This document shows, in pieces, positions 25,441 to 37,191 of a stretch of 64,000 bases of DNA; the stretch's first letter is position 1; the number at the start of each line of letters is the position of its first letter. The notes below the pieces were generated by a model. The model saw nothing but the letters and a program-made list of their open reading frames with translations, ran no database searches and was not told the DNA's origin. This stretch comes from Absidia repens (Eukaryota; Mucoromycota; Mucoromycetes; Mucorales; Cunninghamellaceae). The DNA is taken from the NCBI GenBank assembly GCA_002105175.1, contig MCGE01000006.1, positions 868,001 to 932,000 on the forward strand. The letters run 5' to 3'. Made by a program: the position numbers and the translations under genes.

Positions 25441-25779
25441 GTCCCATTGTTGGTTTTTTGGTGGATACAAAAAAAGATGACCCCTTTTTCTTTTTTATCA
25501 TGCGGCATAATCAACATGGTAGTTCTCTTTTAATGACAGTGACCACCACCATTCAACATCAACAACATGACTCTTCTGTTCTCTTGATGCCTTTCCAGAC
25601 AAGATAAAGTAATTCGGCCTAGTCTTGTTCACGCCAGTCGTGTAGGAATCCTCACCGTAGTGTAGCTAACCCTATTTGATGGAACCAAGTCCCCTGAATT
25701 CAAGTTTATTTTTTTATAAAAAAAACAATTCCACTATTATGCACTCCACACTCACACACCCACACTGCTAATCATCTCA

Positions 25780-25910
25780 TGTGTAGATATGTGTCATAGT
25801 ATTATCATGGGGCCAGTTTAGGCGTATTGTCGAGGTTTATATATACACTGAATAAAATATATCTTCTCGTTTTGCGTTTTCATTGTCCTCATACGTTTAG
25901 TTTATCTTTT
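25780..25910 (+). repeat. Dispersed repeat family, fragment F
   Basis: A short stretch keeps the segment TAGTATTATCATGGGG...CTGAATAAAATATATCTTCTCG, then CTTTTAGA. This resembles the polyadenylation-like part of the repeat. The core and CACGTG box are absent. Confidence 0.45.
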
Positions 25911-26473
25911 AGAATGAGTATACCAGAGAAAAAAAGGCTGATGTGGGTATGTGCAAACAAAAAAAAAAGATTGAATCACTAGGAGGGAAAGTGCTCAGGG
26001 GCAGGCTGGAAGAAAATGAATCGACAAGACGAAAAATCGATGAGATGATAAATATAGTGGAAGGTAGAATGTAAATATAATAAGCACATTTTATAATATA
26101 ATTAATATAATAAAAGTAAAAAAGTCGGATACACCAATGTATTTATTCCATGATATAATCTTCCCAGCGCATAATTCTGGTTTTATTTTGAAACTGTGAG
26201 TGCAGAATGAAAGTTTCCTGTATCTTGTCCATTTCAAGAGTCATATCACCTACTCACTCATACGTAGGCTTTCTATATCCCAAGCATAAGCATATCTGTC
26301 ACATCATCACGAATATTATTCCATAAAAAAAAAAAGACAAGAATATATAGATACTACCCTAAATGGCGGGGGGTTTTTTTTATTTCAATACACATAAAAC
26401 ATACATACAACGCACACAAACAAACAAGCATAAAATAAAATAAAAACACTAGACGAAACTAAACAAAACAATT

Positions 26474-27162
26474 ATCAGTCAGTAGGTTCAATAGTCCATT
26501 GCTGGTTAGAATTGTCTTCGGTTTTGCGTTTGTAAGTGATGACCCGGGTGCCTTCGTCTTCGTCACCGCCCTTGATATCCAATACAATACGAGGATCGGC
26601 ACGAGAGTAAATGAAGTTGTCACGGAAACCCCATCGTTGATTATGAGTTCTGTAAAGAAAGCAAAAAAAAAAAAAAAAAAGAGTTCCATTAAACTCGATG
26701 TCAGTAACCGTATCCCTCCTACGCCCCCACCCGGTCTTCATTCAATTTCTTTACCTGGTAGCCTTGCGGTCAAATTGTTGAAGTTTCTTTTCAGCTTTCA
26801 AATCACCTAATATATTTGAGACACGTTGATACAAAAACCATTAGTATCTATCCACAGATACGTTATCTCTTTGCCTCCCCCCCCCTCCCGTTGCCTTTCA
26901 GAACATACCTCCATCAATATCGAGTACTACAATAATAAATTAAAGATAACTGTTAGAGGAACGTATTAGCAGTTTTCATTTCATTCGACTTACCGAGAGA
27001 CGACTTTTTGTTGATCAAGAAGCCATTTTCGAAGCTCCACAGCTATAAAGGGACGGATCAGCAAAAGTAATTAGTTTCAGAGTATAAAAAGAAAATCGGC
27101 TGTGTCACGCATCTCACGTATGTGAACAATGTAAATATCTTTTCACACACACATATACGGTC

Positions 27163-27198
<36 letters not shown>

Positions 27199-27529
27199 CC
27201 TGGTTATCGCGGTCTTCGCCAGTTTTCTAGTTGTCAAAGAAAGGATAAAAGAGTAACCAGGGGGGGGGTTAAGAAGAGGTTCGATAGACTTGGGCGGAAT
27301 GAGTTCTTACCTGTTGCCAGATGATAATATGGGCACCACTCTATGTCAAACCAACAACAACAAAAAAGAGAGAGAGAGAGATAAGCAAGACACGAAAAGG
27401 TGAAACATAATACGCCAGGTACACCACACACACACTACTTACTTCGGTTTTGCCTTCATGGACATCCATCACGTTTTCACCAGTGATGGTTTTAATATAA
27501 AAGTAGGTACCTTCGGGGAATCCAGACAT
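26474..27529 (-). CDS. Small ricin-B-type (beta-trefoil) lectin-like protein
   Basis: Seven short exons on the minus strand encode about 145 residues. The product is one beta-trefoil with three QxW-type motifs: NQLWSF, NQRWGF and NQQWTIEP. It also has the usual LDI(D/K)GG turns (VLDIDGG, VLDIKGG) and the start GTYFYIKTITGENVMDV. There is no signal peptide, so a cytosolic carbohydrate-binding role is likely. The ligand cannot be told. Exon ends fall near the lobe boundaries and all joints keep the frame with GT-AG introns. The start ATG is at 27529. Other trefoil families are possible, but three QxW motifs favour ricin-B. Confidence 0.82.
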
Positions 27530-28407
27530 GATGATGTTTCTATTAAAAGACAAAAAATGTATAAAACGAGTAAAAAAAAAGAGAGAGAGAGAGATACAGA
27601 GAGAACAAAAGAAAAAAAGAATTGAAAGAAATAAATCACAATCCGGCGCTGGAACTTAATTTGGTGTAGCTGCGTTTTATAAAATATTTATTGACGGTGG
27701 GGTTGCACAAATGCAGCGAATAGTATTGATTGATTGCTATAGGATATGGAAACGATATACAATACAAAAGTGAGATACCAAAGAACGGGGTGCTTTTTAC
27801 ATATACCGGTCACTCACAGTTTCTTCCGTTTTTTCGTGTTCTCTTTTTTTTTTTTTTTTTTTTGCAGATTTCAAATATATATAAGAAACAATGAGACTAT
27901 CTATTAAGGGTTCATGATGATCTTTCTTTTTTTTTTTTCTTTTTTTTTTTTTTTGTATAACCACGTTCCGAATCTCAGCGGTAAGGATAGACAGAGTTAT
28001 TTATATAACAAGTGACAAATGTGAAAAGAGATCGAATGGCGACAATGATGGAAGGATCGACTTCCTCATTCATTAGCCGACGATTATGTGAATTGAAATA
28101 CATAGATATAACAAATAGGTTTCGAATCGACGACTATATTATATCTCCAAAAAGTATCAATTTTCATGTAAATACAGGCAACAAAATATACTTTTAAGCT
28201 CATTTTTGACGTCAATGCAAAGACATGGAAGAGATTTTGTTTTTATGGTTTTAGGTGTGTACTTTGACCCACTTTTAAATAATATGTACAGTGTATAGGT
28301 GAATCGGACGATTGGAACGGACCTCTTTTTTCGATGTATTGTTTAAACTCCGAAGATCGTACAGTTGCAGGATTGTCCTCTTTAACACGCGATGATTGAG
28401 GATGTCC

Positions 28408-28438
<31 letters not shown>

Positions 28439-28957
28439 AAGATGGCATAGTAAACTGGTAATATTCTCAATTTCTGCTAATCGATTTCGGAAAAGGAGGG
28501 GATGGAGGGTGAGGATTCATTATAGTGGGATTTTGAATCCACTAGGTTCTTGTGATGTGAAAACGACAAGTAAAACGTATAAACAAAAAGCATCGCGAAA
28601 TCAAAAAAAAAAAGACGTTGTATATGCTAAAAAAAGATCTCCTTTAGTTTTGGGCGCATAACCATGTGACTGAGAGACAAAACGACATGATGGGTGTTTT
28701 TTTTTTGGTGTGCACATGATCATTCCAATTTAACTTTTCATAAAATCCGTCATTATGGGGAGTAAGAGAAGGGGGAGAGGGGAAGATGGCAAATGATAAA
28801 CAAAAAAAAAAAAAAAACCAAAGTTGTTTCAAAATAAAGATAGTTTTTTTTTATTTTATTTTATTAGAAAATACTAAAGACAGAAATGACATGGGTAAAA
28901 AAAAGAAAAAATAGGGAGAGACTAATGAGAATGACTATACTATACTATACTAATTGA
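27530..28957. other. 1.4 kb intergenic region: lectin promoter and spacer, no gene
   Basis: The lectin upstream region (about 27530-27800) contains GA-rich runs and a TATAAAA-like box. The rest holds T runs near 27847-27863 and 27928-27954, an A run at 28419-28437, and AT-rich sequence up to the 3' end of the next minus-strand gene. I saw no dispersed-repeat core and no convincing ORF. Confidence 0.6.
27674..27684 (-). promoter_or_regulatory. Possible TATA box of the lectin gene
   Basis: TTTTATAAAAT reads as TATA-like on both strands and lies about 145 bp upstream of the lectin start on the minus strand. The call rests on motif and distance only. Confidence 0.35.
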
Positions 28958-29752
28958 CTATTCATCGTCGACTTCATAAGCAATAATTTCCTTGAGTTGA
29001 TCCATCAGGTTTGGGTACGGAGAGAGTTGTTTCTTGATAGCGCCTTTCCATTGATCATCAGAGAGTTTTGCTTTTGGTGTATACAAGGTAGTTTCCAATT
29101 TGGACATGGTATCATTTGACAGGACCTGCTGGCAGTTGATAAAGAATTGAGGATATGATGATTTGAAGGCTTGTAAACGTTCAGGGTATTGGCGGATATG
29201 AGAGAGGTCAACATGATTGAGGAATGAGCATTGGTTGTTGTATGTCCTTGTTTGGTCGTCATCGTCATCATCACCATATTCTTCTTCTTGTTCCACATAG
29301 CCCACCAACTCCTTGAAAGTTCCCACCATGGAAGGCACTTGGTCAAGCCAATGCTCAATTCTTGACATCCATTCCTTGTCCGGTAGCTGTTGTCGATCAC
29401 AATATAATACTGTTTCAAAGGCAGGCCACTGGGCAGGACCGATATGTTGCTGAACAGTTTGGAAAAAAGGTAAATTGTGTTGTACAAGGCCTTTCATTTC
29501 TTGTTCACGGTCCAGCAACGCCACTAGAATCGAGTCGGGTACCATATGTGCACTGATATCAATACATGGCGAAGGAAGCTGGGGATCTTTGATGGTTTGC
29601 TGGTGCTCGATTGGTTCAGAGGCGGTGGTAATGGTAATACTGGATAGATCGAACTTGACTGAGGGCTGTTGTTGTTGCTGCTGTTTTGATATATCATAGT
29701 CGTCATCACCATGATCAACGGGTGGTGTTAGTGGTCCGTGTACATCCATCAT
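28958..29752 (-). CDS. Unknown protein with a duplicated helical domain
   Basis: A single exon encodes 264 residues from the ATG at 29752 (MMDVHGPLTPP). I do not recognise the family. The N-terminal 70 residues are low-complexity (Asp, poly-Gln). Then two related segments of about 80 residues follow, at about 78-160 and 180-264. They share FETVLYCDRQQLPDKEWMSR / LETTLYTPKAKLSDDQWKGA, then PSMVGTFKELVGYV / PNLMDQLKEIIAYE. An acidic run (EEEYGDDDDDD) separates them. Each unit looks all-helical and resembles PAH-like folds in size, but that is only a guess. No signal peptide or membrane segment is seen. Fungal codon use and the maintained repeat argue for a real gene. Confidence 0.75.
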   Translation of the reverse strand: MMDVHGPLTPPVDHGDDDYDISKQQQQQQPSVKFDLSSITITTASEPIEHQQTIKDPQLPSPCIDISAHMVPDSILVALLDREQEMKGLVQHNLPFFQTVQQHIGPAQWPAFETVLYCDRQQLPDKEWMSRIEHWLDQVPSMVGTFKELVGYVEQEEEYGDDDDDDQTRTYNNQCSFLNHVDLSHIRQYPERLQAFKSSYPQFFINCQQVLSNDTMSKLETTLYTPKAKLSDDQWKGAIKKQLSPYPNLMDQLKEIIAYEVDDE

Positions 29753-31580
29753 TGTCAAAATAAGTTTTTTTTAAGTAAGAACGTTTGGGGAAAGAAAGTG
29801 GAAAGAAAAAAGATAAAAAAGCGGAGGTAGAAAATTGGTCACCTTTTATATATTTTTTGGTAGGCTTCTCCTTCCCGCCCTCTCCCCCCCCCTGCTCTGT
29901 TCTATAATGAACAGTCTTATGATAACTAAAGAGAAAGAAAGAATAATCATCATCCATGTGCCTTGCCTCTTTTGGATGATCGATAAAGAGAATGTAGTAA
30001 AAAAAAAGAATATAAAGAAAACTGTGTTCCAACCCAACTCACCAGTCTGTAATAGTCAGCTGATTAGGTATCATTTGTCCTTCCATCCTTTTTTTTTTTT
30101 TTTTTTTTTTGGCGGGAGTTTTTATTTTTTATTTTTTTATTTTTCCACTTCCCGTTTTATTTTTATTTTTTCTGTTTCTCTCCCGTCCGATAAATTATTT
30201 ATACCAACCAAATTTTATCTTTTGACTAATTCCCTCACGAGGCTTCTCTCTCTTTTTATTTGTTGGCAGACTTCGGAATTCCTGGATGAAAGAATGAACA
30301 TACAGTAGACCCTCATGCTTTGTGATACGTGGAATACAACGAATGTGTGAACCTACCGTCCTTTTCACAACAGCACACTTGGCTGGTGTTATTCTGTTGA
30401 GATTTGGGTAAGGCATTGCTGGTTAGTCAAAGAATAGGGAAAGCACGTTTTTTTCATACTTTTTTTCATTCTTTCATCTTTCTCACTCTCACTCTCATTC
30501 GTACTCTCTGTGTGCGTACGTGCGTAGGGATTTGTTTGTTGGGACCACAGGAATCTAGAAAAACCAACCCTTCATGTCAAATGGCGCTATGACACTGCTT
30601 TGGGCAATGGTGCGTAGTTTAGCACTGGTGATCAATTATCAACTACTCAGTCAGGGGGATTTATAAAAATGGGTTGGTACGACTTACGCAACAGGAATTT
30701 TTGGCTGTCATCATCAAAGGTCAGCATGAATCTGGTTTTGAATATGATCCGGTGAAGAACTGGGTGCGGACTGGAATACTGGAGCCTACTCCATGCGCAT
30801 GAAAAAAGGGTAAATGTAAAATGAAAAAACGGTATCTACTGGGGAGGGGGTGGTGTTTCTGGATGTCTCTCAATCATCATTTTAGGCTTCCGATTGGCAA
30901 TCAGTGCATGGATAGGTACCGGCTAAACGATGTTTGACTCCTTCGATCATCCAATCTGAATATTACGGGAACTGCGGCATGAAAGGTAACATATATGGAA
31001 GAATATAAAGGGAATGTTTGAAAGGGGATATCGAAAAATGAATGGAAAAGTTTGACTAAAGTTTGACTAATGTGCCTTTTTAGTGATGCGGTTTTTAGTC
31101 ATTCTTGCTCTTTTTTTTTACATTATATTATTTTAGGTTGGGGGTTTTACTTCTTCCGTTTTTTTTTTCTTTCTTTCTTTGGTCCGAAGAAAACCTGGGG
31201 GTAAAAAGGAAACGACGAAAATATGATGTGGAGAGGCTTCGGAGTAGAAATATGGTTTTAACTCCACAACTCTTTTTTAATAGATCTTTCTTGCCTGGGC
31301 TCAAATTGAATACTTTTACTCATTAGTTTAGTTATGTATACTTCTTTTTTTTTTTTTTTGAATAAAGTACTTTATTGAATAAAAACAGTCAAATATGCGT
31401 GATGATGATCAACAGCGCAAATCATGGTGATGGATGCAAAGAAAATAGGGGAAGGGACTTTTACACTGCATTGAAAGAGGGGTTCTGAAAAAAGACGGGA
31501 CAGAGGAGGAGATGAATATCAGCCTTATTATTTATTACTATGGTATAGAGATAGGAAAAGGATATGGCAAATGAATGAAA
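29753..31580. other. 1.8 kb intergenic region, possible coding relic
   Basis: This lies between two minus-strand genes. About 29760-30190 is promoter-like (CT-rich, T run at 30089-30110). About 30300-31000 is less AT-rich and holds short protein-like open stretches flanked by splice-like sites, but no continuous model. 31340-31580 is AT-rich 3' flank of the CFEM-like gene. No gene is called. Confidence 0.5.
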
Positions 31581-32124
31581 TCAATTGATGATGACTTTTA
31601 CAAGAATAAGCGCTAAACCCAAGATAAAGGTAGGGAAGGGCACAAGAATGGAAACACCAGAGTGCTGTTGGTTTTGTTGCTGGGTTGGGGATCCAGATGA
31701 AGCTGCGGGGGCGGATTGCTGTGAAGCAGATGGCAATAATGAAGTCGCGCTTGGCAAAGGCAATGATGAACTGGCAGGAACAGCGCCACAGATGCTTTGT
31801 ACGGTACCATCATGAGCGGTGGCATCAGCAGCATATGTAGGACACAAATTATAGCATTCTTGAATTAATTTATGAGCGGCACATTGGCATGCAAAGTCTA
31901 CTGGCCCACATCCACTCAGTTTTGTTTCTTGAATCGACTTACACCCTTGAAAACTATGAAACAAAAAACATATGTATGCGATGAGTGACCATGAAATGTA
32001 GATCGTGGTGATACGATATGTATTGTACTTACTTTGCTTCAGCAGCACAAGCAGTTTGCGCCCAGGACGGGCGAATCAGCATCATCGCCACACTGAGAAA
32101 AATAAACATATGAGTTTTGAACAT
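31581..32124 (-). CDS. CFEM-like, GPI-anchored cell-surface protein
   Basis: Two exons (32033-32124 and 31581-31953) encode 154 residues. An N-terminal signal peptide (MFKTHMFIFLSVAMMLIRPSWA) is followed by eight cysteines in CFEM-like order, including GCGPVDFACQCA, where the Asp two before the Cys is the haem-ligand position in CFEM proteins. A Ser/Pro/Gln-rich linker and a hydrophobic C-terminal tail (LVPFPTFILGLALILVKV) suggest a GPI anchor. CFEM proteins sit at the cell surface, and some bind haem or iron, but that function is only inferred here. The gene is divergent from the RGS-oxidoreductase gene. Confidence 0.83.
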
Positions 32125-33332
32125 CGTTATAAAAATAAGGAAAAGAGAGAAAAGAGCAATATACGGCAAAAAGAAAAAAGCTCATTTTTTGTATGCTAAT
32201 TTATAAGAAAATGGCTTTTTTTTAAAGCTTCGATTAGTTATCATAGGGTAAATATATCATGGTATCAATATAAAGGTGAGTTGATCTGCAAACATCAAGG
32301 TGCGATGCTGATCCTGCCCTGTCCTTCTGTTTGTGCATAAAAAATGGTTGGCAAGACGGCGATGCAGCGGACAATTCGGTTTCTCTAGACTCACAATTAA
32401 TTCTAGATTTTTTATTCATTCATTCGAAATGTCGCTATTGATTTTCTATTTCAACTGAAGAACGTGTGTTGTGTGTGCGCTTTTTTTTTTACTGGCTCGG
32501 TGGTGATTTATATATATATATATTATATATATAGTAATTGGTTTCTTTTTCTGGTGCAGATTTGACTCAATTTCTTTATTTAGACAATCTCGAAAAATTT
32601 ATTTCGCTCATAGGCTATGTGCGTATATTTGTATTTTTTTATATGGTAAATTGTTTCTTTTTTTTTTTTTCTGGCATAGGAAGTATCCTGCTTTTTAATG
32701 ATAAGCTTTTTTTCTTGTACCAGAATGCAAGCCAAGTTCAATATGAAAATATACTTTTTATAATTGCCTGGACAAAAAGAATAAATTCGATACCATGTTT
32801 GATTGTCTTTCAGGTAACTTATTTTATCTTTTACATAATGGTAGATAGAATAACATGTACTTGGGCTATATTATTGACTTTGACTATGAAGTGGCACCAG
32901 GTCGATATACGATAGGCTTGGTGTCATCATAGAATTAAAAAATATTCTTCGTGTTTCTATATTACTAAATCGTTTTGTCTAGAGTATATACGGAAGTTTA
33001 TATATTTCGATTGACGTAAAATATGTGTTCCTTTATGTTCTTTAATGATCATTAAAAAATCGAAAATTCTTGAAGAATTATTTCGCCTCGCTTATGGAAG
33101 ATGAAACCTGTCAAGTACGACGATTTCATTAGTCAATGTATTTTTTTGATTTTTATCCGCGGCGTTTGAATTTAAAAAAGGGTCCTCCGTTTTTTTTGTA
33201 TTTAAGAAGCCGCCTTCCCTTTTTTTTCCTTCTTTTTTCTCTTTGCTTCTCTTTCACTTTTTTTTATATATAGAAAAATTGACTTTTTTTGCTACCTTTT
33301 TTTTATATTATCAATTGATTTGATTTTTAGCC
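32125..33332. promoter_or_regulatory. Divergent 1.2 kb intergenic region (CFEM-like and RGS-fusion promoters)
   Basis: It is strongly AT-rich, with a TATATATATATATTATATATATA stretch near 32510-32533 and pyrimidine-rich tracts (33190-33310) just before the RGS-fusion ATG. An open frame of 125 codons (32538-32915) has no ATG start and a membrane-like composition caused by T-rich sequence. I do not call it a gene. Confidence 0.5.
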
Positions 33333-36311
33333 ATGCCATTCTCAGGCTCATCTTATCTCCGTATCCTAGGTGACTTTTTGACCTGTCCACCTTTACTGGC
33401 TGCCTTTGAATCGTTTCTTCGGGATTGTCAGGCTCATGAAAACTTGTTGTTTATGGAAGCCCTGGCAAGATTGGAATGTGAACAGAACGTGGCCAATATT
33501 GAACATGCTGTTGAAAGGTAATATGAATATTAAGAAAAATAAAAATTTTATTAACCACTCCATTTTTACTACTCTAGGATTTGGAAAACGTTTGTCGATG
33601 GCGGTGCCCCTTTAGAAATCAATATTACCTGTCGTGATGATATCAAGAAGGCCTATGATGCCAGCAAATATACCCTCCTCAACATCCACAAAGCCCTCAA
33701 CATTTTTAAAAAAGCAGAAATCGAAGTCACTCAGCTCTTGGTAAGTGATTAAAGAAAAATCAATCAATGAATCAACTGATCAATCAGTCAATGAAACTAT
33801 GTGCTGTATGCACCCTAACTCAGGCCTTTATTCTGTGTTTTGTAGGAAACCAAGGTAGCCGAATTCAAGAAAAGCTCAGAAATGTCAAAGTAAGAGGAAC
33901 TCCAAAAAAAAAAAAATTCATATTAATTAATCACAATTAAAATATCATTTTATTAAAGCTAACTTTAACTTTGTTTGACACAATATTTAATAGTTTCGCA
34001 TTACATTACCCCAAGCAATCTCAAAAAAAGTTGGTGATCATCGGTGGCGGGTTTGTTGTAAGTACCCTTTTTTTCATTTGAAAAAACATCATCCTCACCC
34101 TCATCCTTACCATTACCATCAATTATGTCGTGTCTTGTACTAATCGTTAATATGTTTCTTTTTTTAGGGTTTCACGGTAGCGTCAATATTAGATCCGATG
34201 CCCAGATTTCATGTTACTCTTATTGATGCCAAAGGTAAGAAATACAAATCCCGCAAACATGGGGAACAAATGTATAATGTATACTGACGTTGGTTTCCTT
34301 TTACCGTTGAACCGCGACTCCGTATTTTTAGACTCCTTCGAATATACACCTGGAATGATCAAGGTAAAGCAACTAGCAAAAATGACACTGATATACCGGA
34401 AGGTATTGATTTTTATGTTTCTTTTTATGTTCTAGATGCTCGTGCGGCCTGAAGAAACAACTTCATCAATGCGTGTGCGTCATGATGCTTATATCAAGAA
34501 CGGAAGGGTAGTGATTGGCGTCGCGAACCGAATTGAAAAAGATGCGACAATGGTACATGTCAATAACGAATCTGTAAGTGGAAAATCTCACCATTCTTTT
34601 TTTTTTTTTTTTTTTTTTTTGCAGAAAAGTACCTTATTCATTAATTTTTTTTTCTCTTTATATGTTGTTTATATAGATCCCGTTTGACTATCTTGTCATT
34701 GCCACTGGGAGCACTTACCAATCCAAACTCAAGTCCTTTGATATCTCTGCTCTTTACCGTATGTCGGATCTCAGCTCTGAATATAATGGATTGAAACTGG
34801 CCAAAAACATCTTGGTAGTTGGTAAGGGAAAAAAGAAAAAAAAGCAATAACATGATTTTTCCTTAAAACTCATCTGACTTTAATAACTTGATTAGGTGGG
34901 GGACTTGTTGGCTGTGAACTTGCTGCAGAAATAGCACTCCATGAATTTCCGGACGGACAACCAAAACGAAAATCTGTCACACTAGTTGAGTCCCACTCTT
35001 CTTTGGTCCGACGCTCCACACCAGCAAGACAACAAAAGGCATTAGAGTATCTCCGAGCCATTGGGGTGGATGTCGTTTGCAATGAAAAAATCGTGGATTT
35101 TGACACCAGCGGCAACAATGCTTTTCTTGGATCCAGTGGACGACTCTACAAGCATTTCGACAAGGTTTATCTGGCGACCGGCACCACTCCTTGTTGTCAG
35201 ATATTAAAACAACCGCGACAAACTTCCCTTCATGACGACGATAGCACGATGATGGACCTGGATACATGTGTAGACAACTGGGATCGAATCTGTGTCAAAC
35301 CCACTTTGCAACTGAAACATTGGAAATATCAGCACATTTTTGCAGGCGGCGATGTGACCGATGTTAAGGAAGAAAAAACAGGCTATGCGGCCACGTTGGC
35401 CGGGGTGTGCATTGCCCGGAATATCTGCCGCATGGAAAAAGGAAAGCAACCGTTGGAACAAGGGGAAGGGGGAACATTACCTGCCCCACTCTCGCCGCTT
35501 CATGGAAAAAATGATCAAGGTGGCATTGGACGAGGTAAATTATAAATGATGAAAGTATGATATTGATGATGATAATGCTGATGGACGATGACTGATTCTT
35601 TCCTTTTTTTTTACGATAGAATCACTTTCTGCCTGGAAAAAATCATTCTCCTTTCTACACTCAAACTGGGCGGCCCTTAAATATTTTGACGAATCACAAT
35701 TTTTACAACTCGTTGCTGGTGAAACCAATGCTCCTAAGAAACTGTTGGGACGGATGCCAAGATACCTCGATGACATTAACACCAAAGACGACTTCCGATA
35801 TCCTCATCCTCATCATCATCACACAAAAGGCGGCGATGGAACCAATTCCAGTTTATCGACAAATTTGACAGGGAGCGATATCTTATCATGTGCAGCAGCA
35901 GGATGTAGTCACGATTCCTTACATACGACGACGAATGGGCAATGCGACTCTTTATATTCAACTTACTGGAAAAATCCTTCAACAACAACAGTGTCAACTA
36001 CAGCACAAAATAAGGGAGCAATAGCAGCTTCATCCTCAACATGCATCGGCAACGCTAGTAGCAACAACAACTACGCATCGTCCGTTAGAACAATCGATAC
36101 CGGGAAAACCAGTCATCGCTCTTTGGAAGATATCTACACCAAATCTGTCAATGAATTCCAGGCAGTCAGACCAAGTAGTGGTAGTAGCGGTAGTAGCGGT
36201 GGAAATGGAATCTATAAGAACAAGCATCAAGACAAACATCTTATTGGACATCATCCGCTTGTAGCAACTGAACAACACCCATGGCTAAATCATTCTTTTG
36301 GTGCTGAATAA
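33333..36311 (+). CDS. RGS domain fused to AIFM2/FSP1-like FAD-NAD(P)H oxidoreductase
   Basis: Ten exons (33333-33517, 33578-33740, 33846-33889, 33994-34057, 34168-34234, 34332-34363, 34436-34573, 34677-34821, 34896-35534, 35620-36311) encode 722 residues. About 8-128 is an RGS-like helical bundle (FESFLRDCQAHENLLFMEAL, then APLEINITCRDDIKKAYD). Then comes a pyridine nucleotide-disulfide oxidoreductase with the FAD motif KLVIIGGGFVG (about 144-153), VIATGS, the NAD(P) motif NILVVGGGLVGCELA, YLATGTTP and IFAGGDVTD. HGKNDQGGIG near the end resembles the C-terminal block of AIFM2-type proteins. The tail is low-complexity. AIFM2 relatives reduce quinones with NAD(P)H at membranes. The RGS part would bind G-alpha proteins. 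No stop or alternative promoter separates the two halves. An ATG inside exon 3 (EMSN) could start the oxidoreductase alone. Confidence 0.88.
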
Positions 36312-36368
36312 CTTCGTAGCTTTATCTATTCCTTTTGTCTTGTACATACATCCCTTTTTATTCCACTT

Positions 36369-36399
<31 letters not shown>

Positions 36400-37191
36400 G
36401 TTATTCCCTGTCATTATTTTATATTTTGTGTATTTTTATCATCATCTGTTTTTATCAATAAAAAAACATTCTTCAATAAATGGTATCGGCTTATATCTGT
36501 TTTTGTGAAGAGGGGTTGGGAGGGACTGGAAGGCTCCGGTGTATGTGTATGTGTATGTTTGTGTGAGTTGTTTTTTTTCGGTTAGGTTCCGAAGACAAGT
36601 ACCCCACCTATAGTTTCCCATCTTAGAAAAAACAGGAACGATTTTATGAAGCATTGCAAGGGTGTGCTAGGCACATGGAAATATAGACTATTCAATGATA
36701 ACGAAACGGGATTTCGTTTCAATAGTACTCTTTTATCCCACTTTAATCACATATCATGCTATTTTTTGATCTACCACTATCGCATCTTTTCTCTCCCCCT
36801 TCTTTTTTTTTATTCGGTGGCATTCCGAAGCACGCATCAACTTGAAATCCAAAAATGGAAGTTAGGTGATACAGACAACAAAATGATATGTTTTGTGTGG
36901 AAAAGGATTGTTGCACGCAAGTGGAAAAGGTTGTGCCTCATTATGATAGAATAGAATTATAATAAACTATCTCTACTACTCACGGTCCCTCCTTTTTTCT
37001 TTTTCCAACGATGGGTGAGAGGAATGAAATTAGATTCGCCACAATTTAAAAAAGAGGGAAAAACAAATAATGCATAATATCGAAATCGTCGGTGTTGTAA
37101 AAAGGGCAGAGCATAAGAAAATGTCGATAGATCCTTTCTACTTTTCTTTTCACTTTCTTTCTTTCAATATTTTTTTTTATTCCACGTTAAT
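36312..37191. other. Spacer between the RGS fusion and the Rho-GEF gene
   Basis: This 880 bp tandem spacer has a T run of about 29 at 36371-36399 and AATAAA signals near 36458 and 36473. An AT-rich promoter side runs up to the Rho-GEF start. No gene is supported. Confidence 0.55.

Larger units (their letters stand above)
22651..26473. other. 3.8 kb gene-free, repeat-rich intergenic region
   Basis: This is the longest gap in the window, lying between two minus-strand genes. It holds dispersed-repeat copies E (-), C (+) and D (-) and fragment F (+), together covering most of 23190-25910. AT-rich spacers and T/A homopolymers fill the rest. Open frames are under 110 codons, start at non-ATG or unsupported sites and show no family motif. 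No RNA gene was recognised. Confidence 0.75.

Noticed and set aside
32538..32915. 125-codon open frame with membrane-like composition
   Set aside because: No ATG start; the hydrophobic look comes from T-rich DNA in a promoter region.
35361..35549. Alternative frame near the end of the oxidoreductase part suggesting a frameshift
   Set aside because: The main frame keeps LHGKNDQGGIG, which fits the family's C-terminal block, and joins the last exon in phase.
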